Shown here: positions 25,073 through 33,059 of the stretch, piece after piece
Layout of the letters: each line of letters begins with the position of its first letter
Numbering within the stretch: the stretch's first letter is position 1
Assembly (NCBI GenBank): GCA_041501225.1
Contig: JBGQNR010000002.1
Span: 30,159 to 94,158 of the forward strand
From: JAFNAG01 sp041501225
Lineage (GTDB): Bacteria > Acidobacteriota > UBA6911
Reading direction: 5' to 3'
DNA length: 64,000 nucleotides
Made by a program: the position numbers and the translations under genes
Notes under the pieces: generated by a model
The model's database searches: none
What the model was told of the DNA's origin: nothing
The model's input: only the letters and a program-made list of their open reading frames with translations

Positions 25073-26461
25073 TCACGAAGGCGGCGCGCGTAGCAGCAGG
25101 CGGAAACCAGCGCCGCCCAATCGGCCTTCGATGGAAAGCAAATCGCCTCCAGCCAGCAGGGCATTCTTGCGCGAGATCGATAGGCCCAATCCCATGCCAT
25201 GCTTTTTGAAAGAAATGGAAGGTTCGAAGAGTGTGCTGCGCGCTTCGGCACTCAGCCCCGGACCCGAGTCGTGCACTTCCACCAAAACCTTCCCCTCGGG
25301 GGCTTCGCTGATAGCCAGCACCTTTCCCCCCGCTCCTGCAGCTTCGGCAGCATTCTCCAACAGATTCGTGAGGATTCCCTTGACCTGGTCCGGATCCGCC
25401 CACGCGGGAGTGAGACCGGGTTTTGCCTGGATCGCGTAAACGACCTCCGGGTGCGCCACCGACAGGAATTGGACGCGCTCCTCCAGAAGGGCGTTCATAT
25501 CGAGGGCAATTGGATTTGCCGGAGGCTCGGTGGCGAACTCTGAGAAAGCGCGCACACGCCGCTCCAGGCTTTCCACTTCCTCCACCACGACCTGGGCTGC
25601 CTGTTCCAGGAATCGCCGATCGGCCGCCGGCTGCCTTGCCAGGATCTCCTCCACGGTGAGCCGGATGGGAGTGAGGGAGTTTTTCAGCTCATGTGCCATC
25701 TTGCGCGCCAGCGTCTGCCAGCTGGCGACCTGGGTCAAATAGATGAGACGGTCGCGGCTCTGCTGGAGGTGATCCGCCGTGTGATTGAACGCCTGGATTG
25801 CGCGGCCAATTTCATCTTCCTGCCCCGCGTGAAGACGGGTTTCAAACTTGCCTGAAGCAAGTTGAAAGAGACCGGCGGTCAGATCCTGGATTGGACTGCT
25901 GATGCGGTTGGCAAAATAGATGACACTCACCAACGACAAGATCCAGATGATGGCGCTCAACAGGAGCAACGGGTACGTCAATCCCCGGTGCAGATCACGC
26001 CCGCCGAGGCTTGCCACCTTGTCGCGCGCCTGACTGTACTGCCGGGCCACCTCTTGCATGCGAACGCCGTTCAGGCTTTTCGAATACAGCCATACATCCT
26101 CCCCATGGCGCACGAGGTAGTTCAAACGGTCGCCCTCCGGCTCCGAAAGCGTAAATCGTTCTGGATCCGGGCTCTCCCAGAAGTGCCTCAATGCCTCCGG
26201 CCAGTTCGCTCGCGTGCCGGCGGCAAATCGCTCTGGTTCCAGCCGGCCCGCCTCCGCCTCCACCTTGAGACCTTCACGAGCCTGCCGATAATACTCGCGC
26301 GCGATGTTTTCCAGAGTTTTGGAGGCACGGTCCAGTTCATCCGTCGTCATGAAGCCGAGGCTCTGCTCCAGCAACGCCGTGCCGATCCAGAGAATGACTG
26401 CCAGCGGCACCAGAGTTGCCGCTAGAAATATCAGGATGAGTTTGTGCCGAAGACGATTCAC
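25073..26461 (-). CDS. Membrane sensor histidine kinase, NtrY-like
   Basis: 462 aa, starting at GTG 26461 after GCAGGATA. Two membrane helices (about residues 7-30 and 161-184) enclose a short periplasmic sensor. A HAMP domain (RISSPIQDLTAGLFQLASGK) follows, then the phosphorylation site His257 in KMAHELKNSLTPIRL, the NtrY-type H-box, and an ATPase domain with N-box NLLENAAEA and EVHDSGPGLS, SFKKHGMGLGLSISR. It should phosphorylate the regulator at 23403. Encoded downstream of the DUF4390-like gene with a 28-base gap. Confidence 0.93.
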   Translation of the reverse strand: MNRLRHKLILIFLAATLVPLAVILWIGTALLEQSLGFMTTDELDRASKTLENIAREYYRQAREGLKVEAEAGRLEPERFAAGTRANWPEALRHFWESPDPERFTLSEPEGDRLNYLVRHGEDVWLYSKSLNGVRMQEVARQYSQARDKVASLGGRDLHRGLTYPLLLLSAIIWILSLVSVIYFANRISSPIQDLTAGLFQLASGKFETRLHAGQEDEIGRAIQAFNHTADHLQQSRDRLIYLTQVASWQTLARKMAHELKNSLTPIRLTVEEILARQPAADRRFLEQAAQVVVEEVESLERRVRAFSEFATEPPANPIALDMNALLEERVQFLSVAHPEVVYAIQAKPGLTPAWADPDQVKGILTNLLENAAEAAGAGGKVLAISEAPEGKVLVEVHDSGPGLSAEARSTLFEPSISFKKHGMGLGLSISRKNALLAGGDLLSIEGRLGGAGFRLLLRAPPS

Positions 26462-26489
26462 GCTATATCCTGCAACGATCGAATCCGTC

Positions 26490-27107
26490 TCATGTGCCTG
26501 GTGCGCGAAGTGTGCGCCGGCCGCCAGTTGCGTTCTGCTTCATGTCCATTAGCCGCAAGGGTCCAGAGAGCGCCTCCCAGTGGGGCGGCTCCTCCCGCTT
26601 TTTGCGACTGAAAACGTCGATCAAGCCTGCCAGCGTCAAACCGGAACTACTCTCGCCGCTTGCGCTCTCGCTGTCCACATAGGAGCACTCCAGCTTAACC
26701 GTGAAGGATTTTTCCGGGCTGAGCGCCGGCAAAGGCAACTGCAAGCTGTCCAGGCACCAGGATTCCGCGGCGGCAGCGGTCAAATGGGACGCCGAGCGCC
26801 CCGGAAATCCCGCCTGGACGACGGAAAATTTTTCTTCCCACAGATCATAACTCAAAATGAAACGCTCCTGCTGCCTGACGATGGCCGAGCTTCCTGCGGT
26901 GAGGGTCAACGCCAAGGTATAGGTCACAGAAGCACCGTTGTTCAGCCGCTCAAGCGGCTTGCCTTCGAGAAAGTGGAGCTGAGGGGCAGCTACGCGCAGC
27001 TGATTGCCCCGGTGCTCCACCGTCAGGGAAGGGGATTGAGCCAGCATCTGAAGACAAGCGAAGCCCGCGAAACACGTCAGTAGGATGCAGTATCGGTAGG
27101 ATCTCAT
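26490..27107 (-). CDS. Exported DUF4390-like protein
   Basis: 205 aa with a signal peptide (ILLTCFAGFACLQMLAQS). The body resembles DUF4390 proteins: a beta-rich LTVEHRGNQLRVAAPQLHFL, GASVTYTLALTLTAG, then RFILSYDLWEEKFSVV, the most recognisable stretch. In beta-proteobacteria DUF4390 genes directly precede ntrY-ntrX; the same order appears here, which strengthens the assignment. Role unknown, possibly a periplasmic modulator of the kinase. Starts 8 nt after the stop of the outer-membrane protein gene, with AGGGGG upstream. Confidence 0.7.
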   Translation of the reverse strand: MRSYRYCILLTCFAGFACLQMLAQSPSLTVEHRGNQLRVAAPQLHFLEGKPLERLNNGASVTYTLALTLTAGSSAIVRQQERFILSYDLWEEKFSVVQAGFPGRSASHLTAAAAESWCLDSLQLPLPALSPEKSFTVKLECSYVDSESASGESSSGLTLAGLIDVFSRKKREEPPHWEALSGPLRLMDMKQNATGGRRTLRAPGT

Positions 27108-27115
27108 GTCGCCCC

Positions 27116-28369
27116 CTAATACCTGAATCCCAGCATGAACACCGGGGTCACGTCATGAAGTCTTACCGGAAAGGCCAGGGATGCGAAAAAACCATCTTTG
27201 GAAGCCCAGCCAAAGCCCAGTCCGTGTCTCACGCGGGCGGTTTGTCCTTGATCCCAAACCGCGCCTACGTCATAGAAGATCTCAAAGGGACGGTAACGAT
27301 ATTCCAACGATCCATGTGCGACGCGCGCTCCCCCAAGCGGCGCCACATCAAACTTGTTCCATCCCCGCAGCGTGAAGCTGTTTCCCAAGGAGAAACGCTC
27401 GAACAGAGGAGCAGTCCCCGTAATCAGACCTCCCTGGAAATGAGCGTCGAAGGAGTTCTTGCGCTTGGAGATCCGATACTCGGCAGTCAGGAAGTGACGG
27501 GTGTAAACAAAGTCGCTGTCAAGTACCCGCGTGGCCGTCCGCAAGCCATAGCCGGCGCTGAAATCCTGCCGGAGGCCATTCCGGCTTTGGATCCGGTGAC
27601 GGTACTGAATGTCGGCGGTTCCCGCATAAGCCGTCTTCGTCCGGGTCACCGGATATTGCAGCTGAAATTGCTGGAAGCTCGTGCCCACACTCAGCTTCAA
27701 GTCCCGATGAGGAATCAGCGACAGGGAAGGTGAGAAATCCTGGCGCCAGCGGTAGATGCCGGGAACATCGCGCGCCTGCGCCAAGGCTACCTGGGTGGCA
27801 TTGTTGAAGGTCTGGTGGTAGCCATTGAAATCGAGCCGCAGTTGCACCACATCGGTCCCCACCTTTCTGTTTTCATACCGCAGTCGGAACCCGGCATTGC
27901 GCTCCAGAAGCTCGTCGGAACTGTCAACAAGCCCGAAGGTGAAAACGCTGTGATGGACGGTGATGGGGACTTCGATGGCGCCGCTGAATCCCTCCTTGGA
28001 ATGGTACACGACGGGCGGCACGGGAAATTCGAACCGTTTATAGCGGATCTGCTCGGTCTCGAAGATCACTTTGACATGGTCCGGTTTGTCTCCGCGCTTC
28101 ACTTTGACCGTAACCGAATAGTCCCGCAATTCCTTCCTCAGCTTTTTGGCCAGCTCGTCGGCAGCCTGCTCGTTGTACTTCTCTCCCACCAGCTTCTGCA
28201 TCTCGTCGCGCAAGGTCTTGCTGACCTTGGCATCAGAGATCCCGGACAGCGAGACGCTTTCCACGTCGAAACGCGAATTGACGTTGGCGTCCGGCTTCTG
28301 ATTGGCAGCCTGGATCCAGGTGGGCCAAAACAACATCAAAAGTAAGGGCAGTAAGGTTTTGTTTTTCAT
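27116..28369 (-). CDS. BamA/TamA-like outer-membrane barrel with an N-terminal POTRA-like region
   Basis: 417 aa from ATG 28369, where a signal peptide begins (KNKTLLPLLLMLFWPTWIQA). Residues about 30-120 form one or two POTRA-like units (VESVSLSGISDAKVSKTLRD, then DYSVTVKVKRGD). The rest is beta-barrel with alternating hydrophobic residues, an SLGNSFTLRGW motif (the Omp85 L6-loop VRGY/F type) near residue 340, and a terminal PVFMLGFRY ending in an aromatic residue as outer-membrane proteins do. It is shorter than BamA (about 800 aa). First gene of the operon with DUF4390, NtrY and NtrX. Confidence 0.8.
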   Translation of the reverse strand: MKNKTLLPLLLMLFWPTWIQAANQKPDANVNSRFDVESVSLSGISDAKVSKTLRDEMQKLVGEKYNEQAADELAKKLRKELRDYSVTVKVKRGDKPDHVKVIFETEQIRYKRFEFPVPPVVYHSKEGFSGAIEVPITVHHSVFTFGLVDSSDELLERNAGFRLRYENRKVGTDVVQLRLDFNGYHQTFNNATQVALAQARDVPGIYRWRQDFSPSLSLIPHRDLKLSVGTSFQQFQLQYPVTRTKTAYAGTADIQYRHRIQSRNGLRQDFSAGYGLRTATRVLDSDFVYTRHFLTAEYRISKRKNSFDAHFQGGLITGTAPLFERFSLGNSFTLRGWNKFDVAPLGGARVAHGSLEYRYRPFEIFYDVGAVWDQGQTARVRHGLGFGWASKDGFFASLAFPVRLHDVTPVFMLGFRY

Positions 28370-28601
28370 GCCCGCCTGGATTGCAAGAGGAAGACCAGAT
28401 CGCAAGCCATTCAATTTAAACGAGATAATCTTTGGCACGCCGTGATCGGGCATCACAGGTGTGCCACCGTTGCCACAGGCGCTCCTGACATACATTACAT
28501 GATCGCCTGCCATTTGTAACGCGGGTCTGCCGGCAGAAGCAACCTGGAAATGAATCGGAAATGCCATGAATCCAATTGACTCTGCGGGCAGATTCTGTTA
28601 G

Positions 28602-28621
28602 TTAACTATCCGGTTAGTTAA
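28602..28621. promoter_or_regulatory. Palindromic operator of the TetR regulator
   Basis: The 20-base sequence TTAACTATCCGGTTAGTTAA is a palindrome centred on CCGG with one mismatched pair. It ends directly at the ATG of the TetR gene, and a second GTTAGTTAAC overlaps its left side. A TTGACT at 28576-28581 could be a -35 box whose -10 would fall inside the palindrome. Position and symmetry suggest autorepression of the TetR-HlyD-ABC operon. Confidence 0.7.
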
Positions 28622-29287
28622 ATGCGAAAAGGAACGCCAGCGAAATCTCTGCATGAAGCCCGGCAACGCAACAGTGCCGAGACCCGGGCCGCGATTCTGG
28701 AAGCGGCGGGCGGGATCTTTGCGGAGGTCGGGCTGGCGGGAGCGCGCATTGATGCCATCGCCGCCGCGGCGGGCGTCAACAAGGCGATGCTATACTACTA
28801 TTTTAAAAGCAAGGATGGTCTGTACCGCGCCGTGCTGGAAAGAAACGTCGAGGAGTTTCATCGGCTCGGGGATGAGGTGCTGTCCAGTGAGGGATCGGCC
28901 GGATCGATCGTGCTCCGGTACGTCAGCAATCATTTCAGCTTTATCGGCGCGCGCCCATACTATGCACGACTGTTTCAGCGCCTGATCATGGCCGGGGACC
29001 GGAGCGTGGAGCGCATCGTCAAGAAGCACTTTGTGCCGCTTTCCAGGAAGTTGATCGAGCTGATTGAGCGCGGAGTGCGGTCCGGCGAGTTCCGCCCGCT
29101 GGATGCGCGTCACACGGCGATTTCGCTGGTGGCGCTCACGGTGTTTTATTTCAATGCCGCGCCCATGGTCCGGAGGATAGGGAACATTGACGTGTTTGAT
29201 CCCATGGAACAGGCTCGCAGAAAAGAGGAAGTTCTCAAATTCATCCGCTTCGCACTTTTCAGGAATCCGGAGGCCGTGGAACCATGA
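28622..29287 (+). CDS. TetR/AcrR-family repressor of an efflux operon
   Basis: 221 aa. N-terminal TetR HTH at residues 20-66: ILEAAGGIFAEVGLAGARID, then AAAAGVNKAMLYYYFKSKDG, the recognition helix and the YYYFKSK signature. The C-terminal ligand domain has the TetR_C pattern of the CerR/YbiH-like group (RPYYARLFQRLIMAG). It probably binds the palindrome at 28602 and leaves DNA when a toxic compound binds. Its TGA overlaps the next ATG. No ribosome site is visible because the operator abuts the start. Confidence 0.9.
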   Translation: MRKGTPAKSLHEARQRNSAETRAAILEAAGGIFAEVGLAGARIDAIAAAAGVNKAMLYYYFKSKDGLYRAVLERNVEEFHRLGDEVLSSEGSAGSIVLRYVSNHFSFIGARPYYARLFQRLIMAGDRSVERIVKKHFVPLSRKLIELIERGVRSGEFRPLDARHTAISLVALTVFYFNAAPMVRRIGNIDVFDPMEQARRKEEVLKFIRFALFRNPEAVEP

Positions 29288-30357
29288 TCCGACGCTTGTC
29301 CTTTCTGGTCCTGATTCTGGCCCTGGCGGCCGGAGGCATTTATTTCTACAGGACCATAAACCGTCCCCAGGGATTGATGCTCACCGGGATTGTCACCACC
29401 CACGAGGTCTATATCAGCCCGCAAATCCAGGGCCGGATGAGCCAGCTCTTGGTGAAAGAGGGGGACACCGTCAAGGCAGGTCAGCTGGTCGCGGTGATCG
29501 ATCCGCAGGAGTTGAAGGCGGACCGTCTTTTTTATGCCCGGACGGAACAAGGTGCGGCGGCCCAGGTCGAAGAAGACGAAGCTGCGCTGAAATATCAGGA
29601 GACGCTGACGCGCGACCAGATCCGGCAAGCCGAAGCCGCACTGACCGCTGCCGAGGCACAGGCCAAGGAAGTTCTGGCGGAAATGGAACTCGACCGCGTG
29701 AACCTCGAGCGCTCCGAAAGCCTTTTCAAAAAACAGGTCCTTTCGGCCCAGGCTTTGGATCAGGCGCGCACCGCCTACGAAACGAGCAAGGCACGCGCGG
29801 AATCGTTGCGCAGGCTGGTCGATGCCCAGAGTGCTGCCGTGGCTGTGGCCCGTGCCAATGAGAATCAGATCACTGTCCGTTTGAAGACCGTTCAGGCGGG
29901 TCGGACGCAGGTGCTCGCTGCGGCCGCACAGAAATCCAAGGCCGATGTGCGCCTGAGTTATACCGAAGTTCGCGCTCCCATCAACGGCATCGTGGCCGTC
30001 CTGGCCGCGCGCCAGGGAGAAGTCCTCAGCGTGAGCCAGACGATCCTGACCGTGATCGATCCGGACGATCTGTGGGTGCGCGCGGATGTCGAGGAGACTT
30101 ACATCGACCATATTCGTCTGGGCGATTCGCTGACTGTGCGGCTGCCGTCCGGGGTAGAGCAGGCGGGGACGGTTTTCTATCGCGCCGTGGTTGCGGATTT
30201 TGCCACCCAGCGGGATGTGAGCCGCAGCAAGCGGGACATCAAGACCTTCGAGATCCGCCTGCGATTGGACAACAAGGATCGACGTCTGTGGCCGGGCTTA
30301 ACGGCCTACGTCATGCTGCCTTTGCAGGATGTGCAGGGTGCTCCGTCTTCCCATTAG
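29284..30357 (+). CDS. HlyD-family efflux adaptor (membrane fusion protein)
   Basis: 357 aa anchored by one N-terminal helix (residues 5-22). A split lipoyl domain (VYISPQIQGRMSQLLVKEGD and later YTEVRAPINGIVAVLAARQG) flanks a long coiled-coil hairpin between about residues 75 and 215, rich in Ala, Glu and Gln. A beta-barrel region follows, with VRADVEETYIDHIRLGDSL. It would link the ABC-2 exporter downstream to an outer-membrane channel encoded elsewhere. Coupled to the TetR gene by an ATGA overlap. Confidence 0.92.
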   Translation: MIRRLSFLVLILALAAGGIYFYRTINRPQGLMLTGIVTTHEVYISPQIQGRMSQLLVKEGDTVKAGQLVAVIDPQELKADRLFYARTEQGAAAQVEEDEAALKYQETLTRDQIRQAEAALTAAEAQAKEVLAEMELDRVNLERSESLFKKQVLSAQALDQARTAYETSKARAESLRRLVDAQSAAVAVARANENQITVRLKTVQAGRTQVLAAAAQKSKADVRLSYTEVRAPINGIVAVLAARQGEVLSVSQTILTVIDPDDLWVRADVEETYIDHIRLGDSLTVRLPSGVEQAGTVFYRAVVADFATQRDVSRSKRDIKTFEIRLRLDNKDRRLWPGLTAYVMLPLQDVQGAPSSH

Positions 30358-30434
30358 CTCCTCCGAAGCGCAGAGGCAACCCGGGTGTTGTTTCGATGCA
30401 TCAGCTGTGTTGATTATTTTTAGAAAGGTCCGTC

Positions 30435-31424
30435 GTGCCGGCGATTGAGGTGACTGAAATCAGGAAGTGCTTCGGGACTTTCTGTGCCGTGGACAGCCTT
30501 AGTTTCTCCGTGGACGAGGGGGAGGTTTTCGGCCTCCTCGGCCCCAATGGAGCAGGCAAGTCCACGCTCATTCGCATTCTCACTACGCTGCTGCCGCCGA
30601 CATCCGGCGTCGCCCTGGTCAACGGGTTCGATGTGGTGAATGCGGCCAATAAGGTGCGGCGCACCATCGGGGTGATTCCGCAGGCGATGACCTCCGATCT
30701 GGACTTGACTGCGGCGGAGAACATGGAGATTTTCGCCAAGCTCTACGGTGTCCCCAGGGAGAAGCGGAAAAGGGTGACCAAGGAGCTTTTGAACGCCGTC
30801 GATCTTCAGCAATGGGCCGATAAGCCTGTGAGGAATTTCTCCGGCGGGATGCGCCGCCGGCTCGAAATCGCCCGCGGCCTGGTACACGAGCCCAACCTCT
30901 TTTTCCTGGACGAGCCGACGACCGGCCTGGATCCCGTGTCGCGCGTCTCGGTTTGGGAAATGTTGATGAAGCTGAAACAGGAGCGCGAGCTGACGATTCT
31001 CCTGACCACCCATTATATGGATGAGGCCGACCGGCTGTGCAACCGCATCGCCATCATCGACCACGGCAAGCTCGTCGCACTGGACTCGCCGCTCAAGCTG
31101 AAAGCTACCGTCCCGGGAAACAACATTCTGGAGGTCAGTTTTTCATCGATTCCGGATGGATGGACCGAAACGTTGCAGCGGCTTGCCGAGGTGCAGGACG
31201 TCAGGGCGGATGACCACGTATTCCGCATCAGTTCCAACAATGGCCCGAAGACCACCACGGAGCTGATCGAGGCGGCGCGGCATGCGCAAGTGGATATCCT
31301 GTCGCTCTCGGTGCAGAGCACGACCCTCGACGATGTCTTCGTGCATTACACGGGCCGCCAGCTGCGCGATGCCTTGCAGGACGCGCTGAAACTGGACACC
31401 CGCTGGGTGTACCAACGCCAGTAA
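30435..31424 (+). CDS. ABC-2 exporter ATPase, DrrA/YbhF-like
   Basis: 329 aa from GTG 30435 (GAAAGG upstream). Walker A GPNGAGKST, the Q-loop region IGVIPQAMTSDLDLTA, signature FSGGMRRRLEIARGL and Walker B LFFLDEPTTGLDP are all intact. A C-terminal extension of about 90 residues (DUF4162-like, NNILEVSFSSIPD to LDDVFVHYTGRQL) is typical of drug or polyketide exporters. It energises the permease encoded 8 nt downstream. Confidence 0.94.
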   Translation: MPAIEVTEIRKCFGTFCAVDSLSFSVDEGEVFGLLGPNGAGKSTLIRILTTLLPPTSGVALVNGFDVVNAANKVRRTIGVIPQAMTSDLDLTAAENMEIFAKLYGVPREKRKRVTKELLNAVDLQQWADKPVRNFSGGMRRRLEIARGLVHEPNLFFLDEPTTGLDPVSRVSVWEMLMKLKQERELTILLTTHYMDEADRLCNRIAIIDHGKLVALDSPLKLKATVPGNNILEVSFSSIPDGWTETLQRLAEVQDVRADDHVFRISSNNGPKTTTELIEAARHAQVDILSLSVQSTTLDDVFVHYTGRQLRDALQDALKLDTRWVYQRQ

Positions 31425-31432
31425 GGAAGATC

Positions 31433-32545
31433 ATGCGACGTACCATGGCTCTTATCGAACGCGACGTCAGGAAATTCAGGCGCAGTCCTACGCTCATCCT
31501 GACGACCATGTTTTTCCCGCTGGTCCAGCTCGTGGTGCTCGGGTATGCATTTGGCGGCAAACTGAAAAATCTTCATGTGGGGATTGTCGACCGGGACCAG
31601 CAGATGGAGACCGTGAAGCTGCGCGAATTGTGCGGAGCCATCGCAGCGAATGCGCGCACCTTCGATACCATCATGTACGCGGACGAGCGGCAGGCCATGA
31701 CGGATTTACGCAACGGCACCATCAGCGCGGTCCTCGAGATACCTCCCGACTTCTCGCGCCGGGTTTTGGCCAAGGAAGGGCCGCGGGTAGCCCTGATCGA
31801 AGACAATACGGACAATTTTGCCGTGGGGGCGCTCGAAGGGGCGTTTACGCAATTACTCGGCACCTACAACCAGCGCGGATCCCCTCCGCGCGTGCCGATT
31901 CAGGCCACGCTTTCCGTGGTGGAGGTCTACCCGTACGTCCCCTATATTCAGTACCTCTTAGCGGGGACCATCACGCTGGCGATTTTTATTTCCGCCATGA
32001 TCGGCGGAGGCATTATTTTCATTGACGACAAGGCCCGGGGCCTCCATGAAGGGTATCTCGTCACGCCCGTGAGCAAGGTCGAACTCATCCTGGGATTTAT
32101 CCTGTCCGGGGCGATCAAGGCTTTTCTCTCCGGCATCGTCTTGACCACGCTCGGATCCATCATTGCGGGAATTCCGAATCCACTGGACCCGATTCGTCTT
32201 GCCAAGCTGCTGGTGGTCATCGTGATCTCGGCTCTGGCCCTGATCAGCATGATGTTTCTGTTGATGGTGCGCGTGAACGATCCGCTGGTGCCGCGCGCCA
32301 CGATGGGGGTGCTAAATACGTTGCTCTACTTCCCGAGCGGCGCGGTCTATCCGGTCAACGGCTTCCCGGACTGGATGAGAAAGATCTCGGCAGTGGATCC
32401 CTTCACTTACGCCGTGCACGCCTTCAAAGAGCTGCTGCTCAAGAATGCCGGTTTCAGCGCGATCGCTTACGACCTTGCATTCCTGCTCGTGTTCACGATT
32501 ATCATGATGACTCTCGCGACCCTCCTCTTCAAACGCAGCCTCTGA
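31433..32545 (+). CDS. ABC-2 exporter permease
   Basis: 370 aa with one N-terminal helix (about residues 18-42), a large extracytoplasmic domain (to about 180), and five C-terminal helices, the ABC2_membrane_3 layout seen in YbhS/YbhR. The C-terminal pattern FPSGAVYPVNGFPDWMRKIS and VDPFTYAVHAFKELLL is the characteristic ABC-2 motif. Last gene of the TetR-HlyD-ATPase-permease unit; only one permease is present, so it may work as a homodimer. Confidence 0.93.
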   Translation: MRRTMALIERDVRKFRRSPTLILTTMFFPLVQLVVLGYAFGGKLKNLHVGIVDRDQQMETVKLRELCGAIAANARTFDTIMYADERQAMTDLRNGTISAVLEIPPDFSRRVLAKEGPRVALIEDNTDNFAVGALEGAFTQLLGTYNQRGSPPRVPIQATLSVVEVYPYVPYIQYLLAGTITLAIFISAMIGGGIIFIDDKARGLHEGYLVTPVSKVELILGFILSGAIKAFLSGIVLTTLGSIIAGIPNPLDPIRLAKLLVVIVISALALISMMFLLMVRVNDPLVPRATMGVLNTLLYFPSGAVYPVNGFPDWMRKISAVDPFTYAVHAFKELLLKNAGFSAIAYDLAFLLVFTIIMMTLATLLFKRSL

Positions 32546-32735
32546 CATATGGAGCCGGCCCAATCGTATCTGCCCGCGCAACACCCATTCCCACTTTCGT
32601 GTGTTTCGTGTTTCATAATTTGGTTAAGGTAAACCACCGCCTCTGGCGGTGAGACTCGAGAAAGCTATGCTGCCCGGGCGAGGTAGAGAAATTTAAATGG
32701 CGTTGGATCATGCGAGTGTTCGGAAGGTTACGAGA

Positions 32736-33018
32736 CGGAGCCCTGAAGGGGCGCAAAAACAAAGCCCAGGGCGTGAGCCCTGGGAACAACGGCAGTGCAC
32801 GATAGAGCCCTGAAAGGGAGAAGCAGCCTGCCCCGCCCCTTCAGGGCTGTTTTACGTGGGCGCACATTCCCAGGGCTAACGCCCTGGGCTGATCTGCGGC
32901 GCCCTTTCAGGGCTCGCAAAGCCGTTGCCTCCCTCTCAGGGCTCTTCCCCCGAACAGCGTTCATTCCCCAGGGCTTGCGCCCTGGGCTGTCGCAGTTGGA
33001 CCCTTTCAGGGTCCTTTT
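32736..33018. repeat. Cluster of CCCAGGGC and CCCTGAAAGGG repeat motifs
   Basis: About 280 bases between two convergent genes. Alternating motifs include GAGCCCTGAAGGGGC (32738), AGCCCAGGGCGTGAGCCCTGGGA (32763-32785, itself a stem-loop), GAGCCCTGAAAGGG (32805), GCCCCTTCAGGGCT (32835), CCCAGGGC-TAAC-GCCCTGGG (32869-32888), GCCCTTTCAGGGCT (32901), CCTCTCAGGGCT (32932), CCCCAGGGCTTGCGCCCTGGG (32966-32986) and CCCTTTCAGGGTCC (33001). Left halves are in one orientation and right halves in the other. The 190 bases before it (32546-32735) hold no gene, only a small GCCTCTGGC stem. Confidence 0.85.
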
Positions 33019-33059
33019 CCAGCTCATCCTTGTCTGCAAAGGCTCATGGTTTGCGCCGC

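Noticed and set aside
29146..30111. Minus-strand open frame of 321 codons
   Set aside because: Antisense to TetR/HlyD genes that are well supported.
32625..32720. Possible group II intron or IS end near the GCCTCTGGC stem
   Set aside because: No intron domain V structure, no reverse transcriptase and no terminal inverted repeats could be found.
32736..33018. CRISPR array
   Set aside because: Units are short palindromes with irregular spacing and switch orientation; no constant repeat-spacer period and no cas genes.
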